The notes under the pieces are model-generated. The model saw only the letters and a program-made list of their open reading frames with translations, had not been told where the DNA came from and searched no databases. From contig NZ_OZ034692.1 of the NCBI RefSeq assembly GCF_964026735.1, forward strand, positions 620,001 to 684,000: DNA of 64,000 nt, in the 5' to 3' direction. The translations under genes were made by a program, and so were the position numbers. Positions 8,497 to 17,536 of this stretch are shown here, piece after piece. Origin of the DNA: Wolbachia endosymbiont (group E) of Neria commutata (GTDB taxonomy: Bacteria > Pseudomonadota > Alphaproteobacteria > Rickettsiales > Anaplasmataceae). How positions within the stretch are numbered: position 1 is the stretch's first letter; each line of letters begins with the position of its first letter.

Positions 8497-9711
8497 CTAT
8501 ATCATAGTAACACAATTAAACCCACTACAACTGGGGCATCTGCAATCCCATTGTTCCAGTTCTTTCTGACAATTCTTGCACTTCCAGCATGGATCATGTA
8601 AAGCTTCGTTATTGGCTTTATTTAGCCACTCTATTGCTTTATCATGCTCGTGCAACATAATTTTTAGCTGTATCATAATAAAGTAGATTGAGATGTAGTT
8701 AGCTTTTTTTATAGCAGTACCTAAATATTGTTCTGCAATGTCATATTTACCTGCAGTAATTGCAGATGAAGCAAGTAAACAATGACTGAAATAGTAATCA
8801 GGGCGTAAATTGTATAGTCTTTCTGCTTTATCGTGATTCAAGCTAATATAAAGATTAGCTGCTTGCGGAGTCGGGCTTATTTCATACTCTGCTTCTAGCA
8901 CTGCGGAAGCTTTTCTGATTTTTCCAAGCTTAATATATAATTCTGCCTTTAAATAATTAACAGGCTGGAAAGCTGCATAATAATTTTGTGCTCTGAATAA
9001 AGACTTCATAGCCTCTTTGAAATTCCCTTTGTTTTCATATTGTCTTGCCAAAGCACAGTAAAACACAGCAAATATCTCCTTATAATCAAATGGAAGAAAA
9101 ATATTGAGCTTCACGGCTTCCTTTAGCCTAAAAATTGCATTAGTCCAATCTTCTTTTAATATGCAGTGTTCTATTTGAAATGGAATAGACAATATTTTAT
9201 CATTAATTGAGCTAGAACAATGCTCTATAAATTTTTGAAAAACTATTTTTTCCTGTTTTAGATGTGCAATCAGCTTATTAGCGAGAAGTATAGCTAAATT
9301 ACGGTTCTTATTTGCAATATTAATTACACTGCTACTAAAAAGACTGTAATTTCCTATCTTACCTGCATCAAAGGCTTTAACTAAAGATATTCTATCGCTT
9401 TCCTCGTTTAGGCTTTTAATTAGTCTTTGAGTGTTCTCTATATTGCCTAAATCTAGGCTAAAAAACGCTTCAAATAAAAGCAATTCTTCTTTATCTTTTC
9501 TCCTGTTTCTTATGTTAGTAAAAGTTGATGAAACAGAGGGAAAAAAGCGTGCAAGTATAATTGATAAAAATAATAAAATTGTGCAAATAAAAATAATGAA
9601 ATACAGATCAATATTTATAGTGTAGCTGCCTAATTCTAACTTTAAAACTTCACCGCTTACTTTGACCCATATAAATAAAAATGAAAGAGCAAAAATTATA
9701 AAATAAATCAT
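8497..9711 (-). CDS. HemY-like TPR membrane protein
   Basis: 404 residues with two N-terminal membrane helices (about 1-17 and 34-56) followed by helical tetratricopeptide-type repeats, matching the alphaproteobacterial HemY N-terminal family. These proteins sit beside heme genes in many proteobacteria but are not the protoporphyrinogen oxidase HemY of Gram-positives; their exact role is unsettled. The C-terminus carries two Cys pairs (WKCKNCQKELEQWDCRCPSC), a zinc-ribbon-like ending seen in the alphaproteobacterial branch. The start ATG overlaps the stop of the upstream Mic60-like gene (9708-9711, ATGA), so the pair is coupled. Confidence 0.75.
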   Translation of the reverse strand: MIYFIIFALSFLFIWVKVSGEVLKLELGSYTINIDLYFIIFICTILLFLSIILARFFPSVSSTFTNIRNRRKDKEELLLFEAFFSLDLGNIENTQRLIKSLNEESDRISLVKAFDAGKIGNYSLFSSSVINIANKNRNLAILLANKLIAHLKQEKIVFQKFIEHCSSSINDKILSIPFQIEHCILKEDWTNAIFRLKEAVKLNIFLPFDYKEIFAVFYCALARQYENKGNFKEAMKSLFRAQNYYAAFQPVNYLKAELYIKLGKIRKASAVLEAEYEISPTPQAANLYISLNHDKAERLYNLRPDYYFSHCLLASSAITAGKYDIAEQYLGTAIKKANYISIYFIMIQLKIMLHEHDKAIEWLNKANNEALHDPCWKCKNCQKELEQWDCRCPSCSGFNCVTMI

Positions 9712-10442
9712 GAGATATACTGTAATAAATGACGATATATTATTGAGATATTCTTAGAGGCTATAGCAAATTCATTTAATTTATTTAGCCAAGGCTTAAA
9801 TTCTGGATTAGTTAAAGTGCTTGCTAAAGTAGCTATACTTTGCCAATCATTTTCATTTATTGACTCTTCTATTTCTGCAAACTTTACCCTAAATGGATCA
9901 TTTTTGTTTTTTGCTTTTACCCAATTTGAAATGAATTTTTTAAATAATGTACTTTTATTGTAATCAATAGTATCAATAGTTTTTTCAAAAGATACTTTGA
10001 GTTCATACAAAGTATCTATTTCTTTCAAATTTTCCAATTTATTTATTGCATTTTCTATCTCTGGGTCATCAAGCTCCGATATCAAAAGCTTTACCCCATT
10101 AATATGATTATCAAATTTTGCTTCCTGTAATAATGAGCTCTTCATTTTCACTACAAGTAATAACAATTTTGCAAGATTCTTATACCTCGTGCTACCGTCA
10201 CCTATTTGCTCACATTGAGTATGCAGGCTCCTCTTGAAATCGAATATCTTCTTTTCTATTCTAGACTGATTAACTTCAAGCAACATCCTAAATTCATACA
10301 TGCTTTCTGACAAAGCTTTCACATTATTTTCATTTTCTTGCTGGTTTGCTTTTAAGAGTATTATGTTATTTACTGTCATGTATCCGGCAAACAATAACAC
10401 AATTAAGAACCAAGCTATGTATTTTTGCTGAGTTTCATTCAT
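9708..10442 (-). CDS. Mic60/mitofilin-like inner-membrane protein
   Basis: 244 residues from the ATG at 10442, which overlaps the stop of the permease gene by 8 nt; a longer reading from 10493 would run far into that gene. One membrane helix (about residues 9-28) is followed by a coiled-coil region (about 30-65) and an all-helical C-terminal domain. In alphaproteobacteria, Mic60 (mitofilin) homologs have this layout and lie directly upstream of the HemY-like gene, as here. The assignment rests mainly on architecture and gene order, since sequence conservation in this family is weak. The role would be inner-membrane organisation or contact with the outer membrane. Confidence 0.55.
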   Translation of the reverse strand: MNETQQKYIAWFLIVLLFAGYMTVNNIILLKANQQENENNVKALSESMYEFRMLLEVNQSRIEKKIFDFKRSLHTQCEQIGDGSTRYKNLAKLLLLVVKMKSSLLQEAKFDNHINGVKLLISELDDPEIENAINKLENLKEIDTLYELKVSFEKTIDTIDYNKSTLFKKFISNWVKAKNKNDPFRVKFAEIEESINENDWQSIATLASTLTNPEFKPWLNKLNEFAIASKNISIIYRHLLQYIS

Positions 10443-11664
10443 AACGTAGTATCTCCGCAGGATCTTGGCTAGCCGCTCGCAAAGCAGGAGCAATTGTCGC
10501 TAAAAATGATAAGAACAATGCAAGTGCAGAAACATTTATTACGTCTTGAGGAATTAATATCACAGGTAAACTTGAAAAAAAGTATATCATAGGATCAAAA
10601 AGTTTAACATTAGTAATACCTTCTAAGAATATTCTAATATTTTCAATATTGAGAGAAAAAACGACACCTATAATACAGCCAAGGCAAGTTCCTGCAGAGC
10701 CGATTAATATACCACAAATACAAAATATGCGCATAATGCTACCATTTGTTGCACCAAATGTACGCATAATTGCAATTGCAGATTTCTTTTCTTGCACTAT
10801 CATCATTAAGTTCGAGACAATATTAAATGCTGCTACAACTATAATCAAAGTAAGAATTAAAAACATCACATTTCTTTCGGTTTTTAAAGCATTAAAATAG
10901 TGGCTTTGCTCTATTTCCCAGCTTGCAGATTCCATTCCTACTTCTTTTTCTATAATCTTTGCAAGTTTGCTGGATTTAGTAATGTCATTCACAAACACTT
11001 CTATGTTTTTTATACTATCTTTATAATTAAAAAAGGCCTGTGCTAATTTTAGAGGCATATATATCAAGGCGCTGTCGTATTCAAACATACCCATATCAAA
11101 TATCCCGACAACTTTATACTTTTTCATTCGCGGCATTTCACCAAGCAGTGCGTCAAACCCTTCAGGTGATATAAGCGTAATTTTATCGCCATATTCAATA
11201 TTCAAATTTTCTGCTAAGCGTGCCCCTATTATTACTCCTTCATCAAAATTTTTTATGTCACCAACAATAACATTCTTTGTAACAACAGTATTACTCAGTA
11301 GATCCTCAATTGCTACACCTCGAACTATGGTACCCGCAATGTTGCCATTTGCTGAAATAATAATTTGATCATGAGTCATGGGAGTAGCTTTTAATACGCC
11401 TGGAATTTTTTCAATGGACTTTGAAACTGCACAATAATCTGGGTTTATATTTTTATCAAAATACACGTTGATATGGCCATCAATACCAAGTATCGAATCA
11501 AGCAACTTTGCCCTAAATCCATTCATCACAGACATCACTACTATTAATGTTGCAACTCCAAGCGCAATGCCGATAATAGAAAATAACGTCATTATGGAGC
11601 AAAATCTTATATTTTTTGCCCGCAGATAGCGAATGGCCATGGTGATCTCAAAGGTGATGGACAT
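10435..11664 (-). CDS. lolC: Lipoprotein-releasing ABC transporter permease (LolC/LolE family)
   Basis: 409 residues. The N-terminus FEITMAIRYLRAKN followed by SIMTLFSIIGIALGVATLIVVMSVMNGF is the classic LolC/E start. A large periplasmic domain separates the first helix from three C-terminal helices (about 268-290, 310-335, 365-390), and the protein ends ALRAASQDPAEILRYE. Such permeases pair with the ATPase LolD to release lipoproteins from the inner membrane. Many Rickettsiales have only one LolC/E-type permease, which may act as a homodimer. First gene of a three-gene envelope operon. Confidence 0.93.
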   Translation of the reverse strand: MSITFEITMAIRYLRAKNIRFCSIMTLFSIIGIALGVATLIVVMSVMNGFRAKLLDSILGIDGHINVYFDKNINPDYCAVSKSIEKIPGVLKATPMTHDQIIISANGNIAGTIVRGVAIEDLLSNTVVTKNVIVGDIKNFDEGVIIGARLAENLNIEYGDKITLISPEGFDALLGEMPRMKKYKVVGIFDMGMFEYDSALIYMPLKLAQAFFNYKDSIKNIEVFVNDITKSSKLAKIIEKEVGMESASWEIEQSHYFNALKTERNVMFLILTLIIVVAAFNIVSNLMMIVQEKKSAIAIMRTFGATNGSIMRIFCICGILIGSAGTCLGCIIGVVFSLNIENIRIFLEGITNVKLFDPMIYFFSSLPVILIPQDVINVSALALFLSFLATIAPALRAASQDPAEILRYE

Positions 11665-11787
11665 TAGTCATTTTCACTATAAATCAAGATTGATTATAAG
11701 ATATCTTGCGAAAAGCACAAAGCTTTGCTTCATGTTTTTTCTGTTGAAGCGAGCTCCCTATAATTTAAAGAGAGCTACTATAAAAAT

Positions 11788-12159
11788 CTAAGAGCAGATA
11801 CCACCAGGAGCTGCTCCTTTTTTAGGTTCAGATTCAGGTACATGTTGTTCCTTACCTACTTCATTCATTTCAGCGCTTGGAGGTTTTTTAGGTACATGAT
11901 AGCAAGCAAAGCCAACACCCAATAATCCTGCACAGCCTAGAATTCCAGCAGCAACTATTCCTGGAGTAGCACCTACTGTCATTGGCATAGAAGCAGTTAA
12001 TATGATTGTTGTTATTGCAGCAATAGCAGATACTGCCATCACACCACCAGCAAAACCAATTACAATTGCCTGTCTTGTTTGAATTTCTTTTATTATCTCT
12101 TTGTTATCTTTTTTAGCAAATTCTTTAGCTTTTTCTTTACTGATAAATAAGCATTGCAT
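11788..12159 (-). CDS. Transmembrane tail of ankyrin protein, separated by an amber codon
   Basis: 123 residues starting MQCLFISKEKAKEFAKK, with two hydrophobic segments (about 30-55 and 63-86) and a polar tail. It begins with ATG immediately after the TAG that ends the ankyrin gene at 12160, in the same frame. The neighbouring ankyrin gene (13424-14353) has a homologous membrane tail fused to its repeats (both end in related KP...EM...EQH...EPE segments). This is therefore most simply the C-terminal part of one ancestral gene. Whether it is made separately, by readthrough, or not at all cannot be told from sequence. Confidence 0.6.
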   Translation of the reverse strand: MQCLFISKEKAKEFAKKDNKEIIKEIQTRQAIVIGFAGGVMAVSAIAAITTIILTASMPMTVGATPGIVAAGILGCAGLLGVGFACYHVPKKPPSAEMNEVGKEQHVPESEPKKGAAPGGICS

Positions 12160-13272
12160 CTACAAACCACTTTTCAGTATTACAGCAAGTCTACCCTCCT
12201 GCTTAGAAAATTCTATAATCTCCTCAGCTTCTTTTTGTTTATTTGCACAACCAGCCCCAAATAAGTCACTTGCTTCACGATCAATCTTTTCTTTTGCCTT
12301 CTCCAAAAGCTCTTTTATCTTTGGGTTAACATGTTTTTTTTCATAAAAATAACTATTTAGTACCTTTATTGGGCTTGCTCCTTTTTTTAATAGAGCTTCT
12401 ACCACCTTTATATGGCCTTCGTGAGCAGCATAATACAAAGCAGCACTATGTAAAGGAGTATTTCCACAGTCATTCATTATATTAATATCTGCATAATTTG
12501 CAAGGAGAGCTTTTACTATCTCTATATGACCTTCATAAGCAGCAAGATGCAAAGGGGCCTCTCCAAAACGATTTACGGCATTAATACCTGCACCATTTGC
12601 AAGAAGATGTGTTACCACCTTTAAACTGCCTATTTCGGCAGCATAATGTAAAGGAGTCTTTCCATATTTATCTGCTGCTTTAACATCTGCACCTCTTTCA
12701 AGTAGATGTGTTACCACCTCTAAACTGCCTCTTTTGGCAGCATAATGTAAAGGAATCTTTTTTAAAAGACCTACTGCATTAATACCTGCACCATTTGCAA
12801 GAAGATGTGTTACCACCTTTAAACTGCCTCTTTCGGCAGCATAATGTAAAGGAGTATTTCCACCTTTATCTGATATACTAACATCCACACCTTTTTTAAG
12901 TAGATATGTTACTACCACTAAACTGCCTTTTCCGGAAGCATAATGTAAAGGAGTCCTTTCACCTTCATCTCTTGCACTAACATCAACACCTTTTGTAAGT
13001 AGAGTGTCCACTATCCCTATATAACCTCCATGAGCAGCATAATGTAAAGGAGTCTTTCCATATTGATCTACTGCATTAGCATTTGTACCATTTTCAAGAA
13101 GGTGTTTTACCACCTCTAAACTGCCTTTTTCGGAAGCATGATGTAAAGGAGTTTGCTTAAAACTATCTACTGCATTAACATTTTTACCTGCTGCAAGAAG
13201 AGCACTTACTTCATCTATAAGACCTTCGCTAGCAGCAACATGCAAGAAATTATTACCTTCTTTATATCGCAT
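12160..13272 (-). CDS. Ankyrin-repeat protein (nine repeats)
   Basis: About nine consecutive 33-residue ankyrin repeats with the TPLHYAA...G..EVV..LL..GA.VNA consensus fill residues 6-310; the last carries a short insertion. A charged region with KIKELLEKAKEK follows, ending LKSGL at a TAG. I place the start at the ATG at 13272 (MRYKEGNN), which has GGAG six bases upstream, not at the TTG four codons earlier. The frame continues without interruption after the TAG into the membrane tail at 11788-12159. Ankyrin proteins mediate protein binding; in Wolbachia they are candidate host-interacting proteins. No export signal seen. Confidence 0.85.
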   Translation of the reverse strand: MRYKEGNNFLHVAASEGLIDEVSALLAAGKNVNAVDSFKQTPLHHASEKGSLEVVKHLLENGTNANAVDQYGKTPLHYAAHGGYIGIVDTLLTKGVDVSARDEGERTPLHYASGKGSLVVVTYLLKKGVDVSISDKGGNTPLHYAAERGSLKVVTHLLANGAGINAVGLLKKIPLHYAAKRGSLEVVTHLLERGADVKAADKYGKTPLHYAAEIGSLKVVTHLLANGAGINAVNRFGEAPLHLAAYEGHIEIVKALLANYADINIMNDCGNTPLHSAALYYAAHEGHIKVVEALLKKGASPIKVLNSYFYEKKHVNPKIKELLEKAKEKIDREASDLFGAGCANKQKEAEEIIEFSKQEGRLAVILKSGL

Positions 13273-13340
13273 AACTTTCTCCAACTTAAAATATATATAT
13301 TAATTATTAAATATTTTAACAAAGAGGTCAAGAATTTTAA

Positions 13341-13361
13341 TCAATAGCCAACAGCAACTAG
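13341..13361. repeat. Duplicated fragment of the bamE-like 3' end
   Basis: GCCAACAGCAACTAGAGATG at 13347-13366 closely repeats the sequence of the last codons of the lipoprotein gene near 14446-14466 (ACCAACGGCAACTAGAGATC). Both copies are followed by the same AT-rich leader of an ankyrin gene. It marks the edge of the segment duplicated with the ankyrin genes. Confidence 0.6.
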
Positions 13362-13423
13362 AGATGAAACTCCCGGAATCCAGAAGTCTTATGCTGTTAT
13401 TTTAAAAGAATAGCGAGAATCAA

Positions 13424-14353
13424 TTAAACTTTTACTTGTTTTCCTTCTGGTTCATGCTGATTTGCATGTTGTTCTTTCATTTCAGTATTGGGTTTTGACA
13501 TTATGCAGGCAATGTAGCCAGCAACCGGCACTGCTAATCCTACTATAAAAATTGCTGCAAATATAGGAAGTGGCTCAATTTCAATTACGTCATACATAAA
13601 TAGTGCTATTGCTATAACACCACCAATCAATCCTGTTCCAACGCCAGCAACAACACCCTTCTCTTCTGGTGTCATGAAAAGCCATTCCATACGTATACCT
13701 TCAGCATACTCTTTTGCAGTCCATCCACGTTTATCTGCTGCCCTAACATCTGCACCTTTTGCAAGGAGAGCTTTTACTACCTCTGTATATCCCCTTTTAG
13801 CGGCAAGATGTAAAGGAGTTCGCCCATTTTCATCCACTATATCAACATTTGTTTCTTCTTGCTCAAGTAGAAGTTTTACTACCTTTGCCTGACTCCATAT
13901 GGCAGCAAGATGTAAAGGAGTCCATCCATTATTATCTTTTTCATTGACCTTTGCATCTTTTGCAATCAGAGCTTCCACTACCTCTACATGGTCTCTGTGA
14001 ACAGCAAAATGTAAAGGAGTCAGTCTATCGTGATTTGTTGCATTAATGTTTATTCCTTCTGCTTCTAATAGAGTTTTTACTACCTCTATATGACCCTCTC
14101 CAGCTGCATAATGTAAAGGAGTACATCCATTTTTATCTTTTTCATTAACATTTGCATCTTTTGCAATCAGAGCTTTGACTACCTCTATATGGCCTCTGTG
14201 AACAGCAAGATGTAAAGGAGTCCATCCATTATTATCTTTTTCATTAACATCTGCTGCACCTTTTGCAATCAGAGCTTCTATTGCCTCAGCCCTATCATAC
14301 ATGGCAGCATAATGCAAGCGAGTTGATCCATCATTATCTTTACTATACAGCAT
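13424..14353 (-). CDS. Ankyrin-repeat protein with C-terminal membrane segments
   Basis: About six ankyrin repeats (residues 5-205) with NGWTPLHLAVHRGHIEVVKALIAKDANVN-type units, several nearly identical to each other. They are followed by two hydrophobic segments (about 220-242 and 250-275) and a polar tail ending GKQVKV. The start is the ATG at 14353 (MLYSKDND) with GGAGG upstream; an in-frame TTG at 14365 is less likely. It is a tandem paralog of the gene at 12160-13272: the two share their upstream sequence and the layout of repeats plus membrane tail. This copy is intact, so it shows what the split neighbour once looked like. Confidence 0.85.
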   Translation of the reverse strand: MLYSKDNDGSTRLHYAAMYDRAEAIEALIAKGAADVNEKDNNGWTPLHLAVHRGHIEVVKALIAKDANVNEKDKNGCTPLHYAAGEGHIEVVKTLLEAEGININATNHDRLTPLHFAVHRDHVEVVEALIAKDAKVNEKDNNGWTPLHLAAIWSQAKVVKLLLEQEETNVDIVDENGRTPLHLAAKRGYTEVVKALLAKGADVRAADKRGWTAKEYAEGIRMEWLFMTPEEKGVVAGVGTGLIGGVIAIALFMYDVIEIEPLPIFAAIFIVGLAVPVAGYIACIMSKPNTEMKEQHANQHEPEGKQVKV

Positions 14354-14413
14354 AACTTCCTCCAACCTAAAATATATAGCTTAATTGTAAAATATTTTAG
14401 CAAAAAAATCAAG

Positions 14414-14451
14414 AATTTTAATTAAGAACCAAAATTTTAATTAAGAACCAA
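14414..14451. repeat. Two tandem copies of a 19-bp repeat
   Basis: AATTTTAATTAAGAACCAA occurs twice back to back (14414-14432 and 14433-14451). The second copy contains the stop codon of the BamE-like gene. Confidence 0.9.
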
Positions 14452-14782
14452 CGGCAACTAGAGATCTTTCTGAGACATTGATTTCTTTTATATCTCTAAC
14501 TTTGCCATCATGATCAAAAGAAATTTGTAGTGATTTGCTACTATATTTTCTCTTTCCTAGAAAGTTAGCTTGTTTGATTTTGTATGAAACGTAATACCAA
14601 ACATTACCATCAAATTTTGATACTAATGTTGGTGACCCTAAAGTATGCACTACTTTTTCTTTATCATCCCCTATTTTTATTTGGCTCCATAATTCAACGC
14701 TCATACCAGGAGCCCCATGATTGTGGATGGTATGCGTGCAGCTTATTAAAAATAACAAAACAAATGATATTAGTATTCGCAT
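14441..14782 (-). CDS. bamE: BamE/SmpA-OmlA family outer-membrane lipoprotein
   Basis: 113 residues from the ATG at 14782; this start puts a lipoprotein signal at the N-terminus (MRILISFVLLFLISC, lipobox Cys15), which a longer reading from 14836 would spoil. The mature part has the BamE fold signature: WSQIKIGDDKEKVVHTLGSPT, then NVWYYVSYK, then ISFDHDGKVRDI. BamE is the small lipoprotein of the BAM complex that inserts beta-barrels. Divergent from nrdB, with about 125 bases between the two starts. Confidence 0.85.
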   Translation of the reverse strand: MRILISFVLLFLISCTHTIHNHGAPGMSVELWSQIKIGDDKEKVVHTLGSPTLVSKFDGNVWYYVSYKIKQANFLGKRKYSSKSLQISFDHDGKVRDIKEINVSERSLVAVGS

Positions 14783-14854
14783 TTTCGCTGATAAATTACT
14801 TGAGGTCATAATACACTGATAAATACTTACCGTCAAACTTCAAAAAAGTTAAAT

Positions 14855-14882
14855 TGACTGATTTGTAATATCGTTTAACATT
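14855..14882 (+). promoter_or_regulatory. Candidate promoter of nrdB
   Basis: TTGACT (14855-14860) and TAACAT (14877-14882), 16-base spacer, 24 bases before the nrdB start. The -10 element is weak. Confidence 0.35.
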
Positions 14883-14906
14883 AAATTAAGTAAAAATAGC
14901 AGGTAT

Positions 14907-15905
14907 ATGATGTCACTACTGGAAGCAGATCCAATATATAAACCTTTTAATTACCCTTGGGCATATGACGCATGGTTGCAGCAACAAAGGATACACTGGA
15001 TACCTGAGGAAGTTCCGCTCGCTGATGATGTGAAGGATTGGAAAACCAAACTTTCACACGCAGAGAAGAATTTATTAACTCAGATCTTTAGATTCTTTAC
15101 TCAAGCAGACATTGAAGTAAACAACTGCTATATGAGACACTATTCAAATATATTTAAGCCAACAGAAATATGTATGATGCTTGCAAGCTTTTCCAATATG
15201 GAAACAATACATATTGCAGCTTACTCCTACCTTTTAGATACAATTGGCATGCCAGAAAGTGAATATGAGGCATTTTTGAAATATGATGCTATGAGAAAAA
15301 AATATGAATATATGCTAGAATTTGAAGAAAGTAAAAAACATGACAAAAAACATGTAGCGAAAACTCTTGCTATATTTGGTGCCTTTACTGAAGGGTTGCA
15401 GTTATTTGCATCGTTTGCGATTTTACTGAATTTTCAACGCTTTGGAAAAATGAAAGGTATGGGACAAATAATCGCTTGGTCGGCACGTGACGAGACTTTG
15501 CATACTAATTCAATTATTATGTTATTTAATACATTCGTTAAGGAAAATAATGAAATTTGGGATGATGAATTCAAAGAGGAGTTATATTCTGCGTGCAGAA
15601 CTATTGTTGGACTTGAAGATGAGTTTATAAAACTTGCCTTTGAATTTGGTGCTGTGGAAGGTCTATCTGCAGATGAAATAAAACAGTATATAAGATATAT
15701 AGCAAATAGAAGATTAGCGCAGTTAGGTCTTGAGTCCATATATGATGTTAATGACAACCCAATTCCGTGGCTCGATGAAATATTAAATGGTGTGGAGCAT
15801 ACTAACTTCTTTGAAAATAGAGTAACTGAATATAGCCGTGCAGCAACCCAAGGAACATGGGAAGAAGCTTTTGTTGATCCAACATTAAGTAATACGGATA
15901 AATAA
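14907..15905 (+). CDS. nrdB: Ribonucleotide reductase class I beta subunit
   Basis: Supplies the diferric-tyrosyl radical used by NrdA to reduce ribonucleotides. 332 residues. Metal ligands and radical site are visible: Asp68 (TQADIEVN), Glu99 and His102 with the radical Tyr106 in METIHIAAY, a Glu in FGAFTEGLQL, and Glu/His in ARDETLHTNS. The C-terminus should bind NrdA. Two adjacent ATG codons are possible starts; AGG at 14901-14903 fits the second (14910) slightly better. Divergent from the bamE-like gene; the nrdA partner is not in the window. Confidence 0.96.
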   Translation: MMSLLEADPIYKPFNYPWAYDAWLQQQRIHWIPEEVPLADDVKDWKTKLSHAEKNLLTQIFRFFTQADIEVNNCYMRHYSNIFKPTEICMMLASFSNMETIHIAAYSYLLDTIGMPESEYEAFLKYDAMRKKYEYMLEFEESKKHDKKHVAKTLAIFGAFTEGLQLFASFAILLNFQRFGKMKGMGQIIAWSARDETLHTNSIIMLFNTFVKENNEIWDDEFKEELYSACRTIVGLEDEFIKLAFEFGAVEGLSADEIKQYIRYIANRRLAQLGLESIYDVNDNPIPWLDEILNGVEHTNFFENRVTEYSRAATQGTWEEAFVDPTLSNTDK

Positions 15906-15948
15906 TTTATTTACGTTAAGATATATATGGCTAGTTGGCAAAGCATGG

Positions 15949-15976
15949 CACTCTCAATGAATTAGCAGAGAGAGTG
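15949..15976 (+). terminator. Hairpin downstream of nrdB
   Basis: CACTCTC (15949-15955) pairs with GAGAGTG (15970-15976) around a 14-nt loop, 44 bases after the nrdB stop. There is no T-run behind it, so a role as terminator is only possible, not shown. Confidence 0.35.
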
Positions 15977-15995
15977 AGCAAAGGGTTAACCATAA

Positions 15996-17141
15996 TTAAA
16001 GTACATCAAGTGAAGTATAAGGAGTAGGACTGTCTTGTGCCTCAATATAATTGCTAGAAGAGTAGGAGCTTGCTTCTCCTTTAAGAGCAGGAGTTTGTTG
16101 CAGTGTGACTTCCTTATCAGTCTCCCATGCAACTTTTTTCATTATTTCAGCAAATTCTTTACATTTTGTGTCACCTGCACAATCCTTTATTTTACCATTA
16201 GGTTTTAAATAAGGTTTTAAATAACTGTAATATATTTGAGTGTTATTACCATCTTTGTCTATCATTTGTCCCGCACTATTAACGAGTATTATATGGTGCA
16301 ACTTCTTTTGCTTTGATATTACCCTGAGTAGATTCACTAATGATATTAGGGCATAATTTACCGAAGAAGTTGTTATTATATAATGGATTAGCATAGTAAC
16401 CGGCAGGATAACAAACACTCTTAGTATCATTGACAAGAAGGGTGGTTTTTTGCTGCTGTATCTGTGCAATTGCTAGGACTTCCCCATGAAAAATTAATAG
16501 GACTTGTAAAATCAAATATATAATTTACTGCACCATATTGACCGTGTGCCCCTTTTTCTATATGTGGTGCAATTTTAGGATTTGCAAACATTTCAGGATG
16601 CAATGCTTTCAATATATCGTGTGTATGAAACCCATCGCGCCCTACCTGAGAGTAACTTTTATAGTAACCACTATATGATCCACAGTTTGCTGCTTCAGTA
16701 TGGTCTAAGGTTATTTCTTCAGGCATAATGGTGCCTGCTTCTTTATTTGTATCCTCCTCCTCCTCTACTTTTTTCTTAGCAGCATCCTCTTCTGCCTTTT
16801 TCTTAGCGGCTGCATCGTCATCAGATGTACCTTTACCAGTTTCATCCTTACCGTCTTTACCAGTTTCACCACCAGTACCTTTACCAGTTTCACCAGTGTC
16901 TTTGCCAGTTTCCAGTACCCTTTCCGGCTTCACCCTTACCATCTTTACCAGTATCTTTGCCGGTTTCACCAGTACCTTTGTCTATACCTACCTCACGATT
17001 ACCATCATCATCATCGTAGTATGAGTTTGGCATGGAAAAATTTAGTACTAATGTATTACCACTGTTCGATGTACTATATGGATAATGATATGCATAACTT
17101 ATACCTTGCTGATGTGGATAAAAAAAATTGTACGTTAACAT
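15996..17141 (-). pseudogene. Frameshifted gene with collagen-like GETGKD repeats
   Basis: Read from ATG 17141 (MLTYNFFYPHQQGISYAY), the coding potential moves through three frames. A first break lies near 16910, inside a GTGETGKDTG repeat where a TG pair appears missing. A second lies near 16440 at an A6 run, and a third near 16285 in an AT repeat. It then returns to the starting frame and ends QDSPTPYTSLDVL at 15996. The parts carry a Gly-Glu-Thr-Gly-Lys-Asp low-complexity region, an Ala/Lys/Glu-rich stretch, then a Cys- and aromatic-rich domain (NCGSYSGYYKSYSQVGRDGF). Total length about 380 codons. No family recognised. The N-terminus resembles that of the neighbouring broken gene at 17233-18758, so they are paralogs. 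Confidence 0.7.
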
Positions 17142-17536
17142 GAAATACCTCTACTATAAATTGTTGAAAACGTCAGGATGAAATTGATGAAAAAGAGATG
17201 CACAGCGTGCATCTCCATAAACAAACTCTGTATTATACAATGTCAAAGTTTTCTACATTGTATACATCATCATGTGCAGGTGCGCTTGATGGTACTTCTT
17301 TTGTCTTATCACCCCCACTAGCTGATTTATCAGTACGTACATCTATGACTGATTTATTGATTGCGTCCATACACGCTTTGCATGAACTATTATTTTGACA
17401 TCCACCTATAAGTTTACCCTCTGAGCTAATCTCAAGATCGTTTTTAGATTTTTCGAGAACGTTTATACACTGTTTCATATTCTGACCTGTGCCGTTTTTA
17501 GTGACAGCTTCGAGAATTTCTCCAGTTACAGGGTTA

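Noticed and set aside
16728..17024. Ser/Val/Pro-rich plus-strand frame
   Set aside because: It is the complement of the Gly/Lys/Glu repeats of the frameshifted gene on the other strand; low-complexity shadow.
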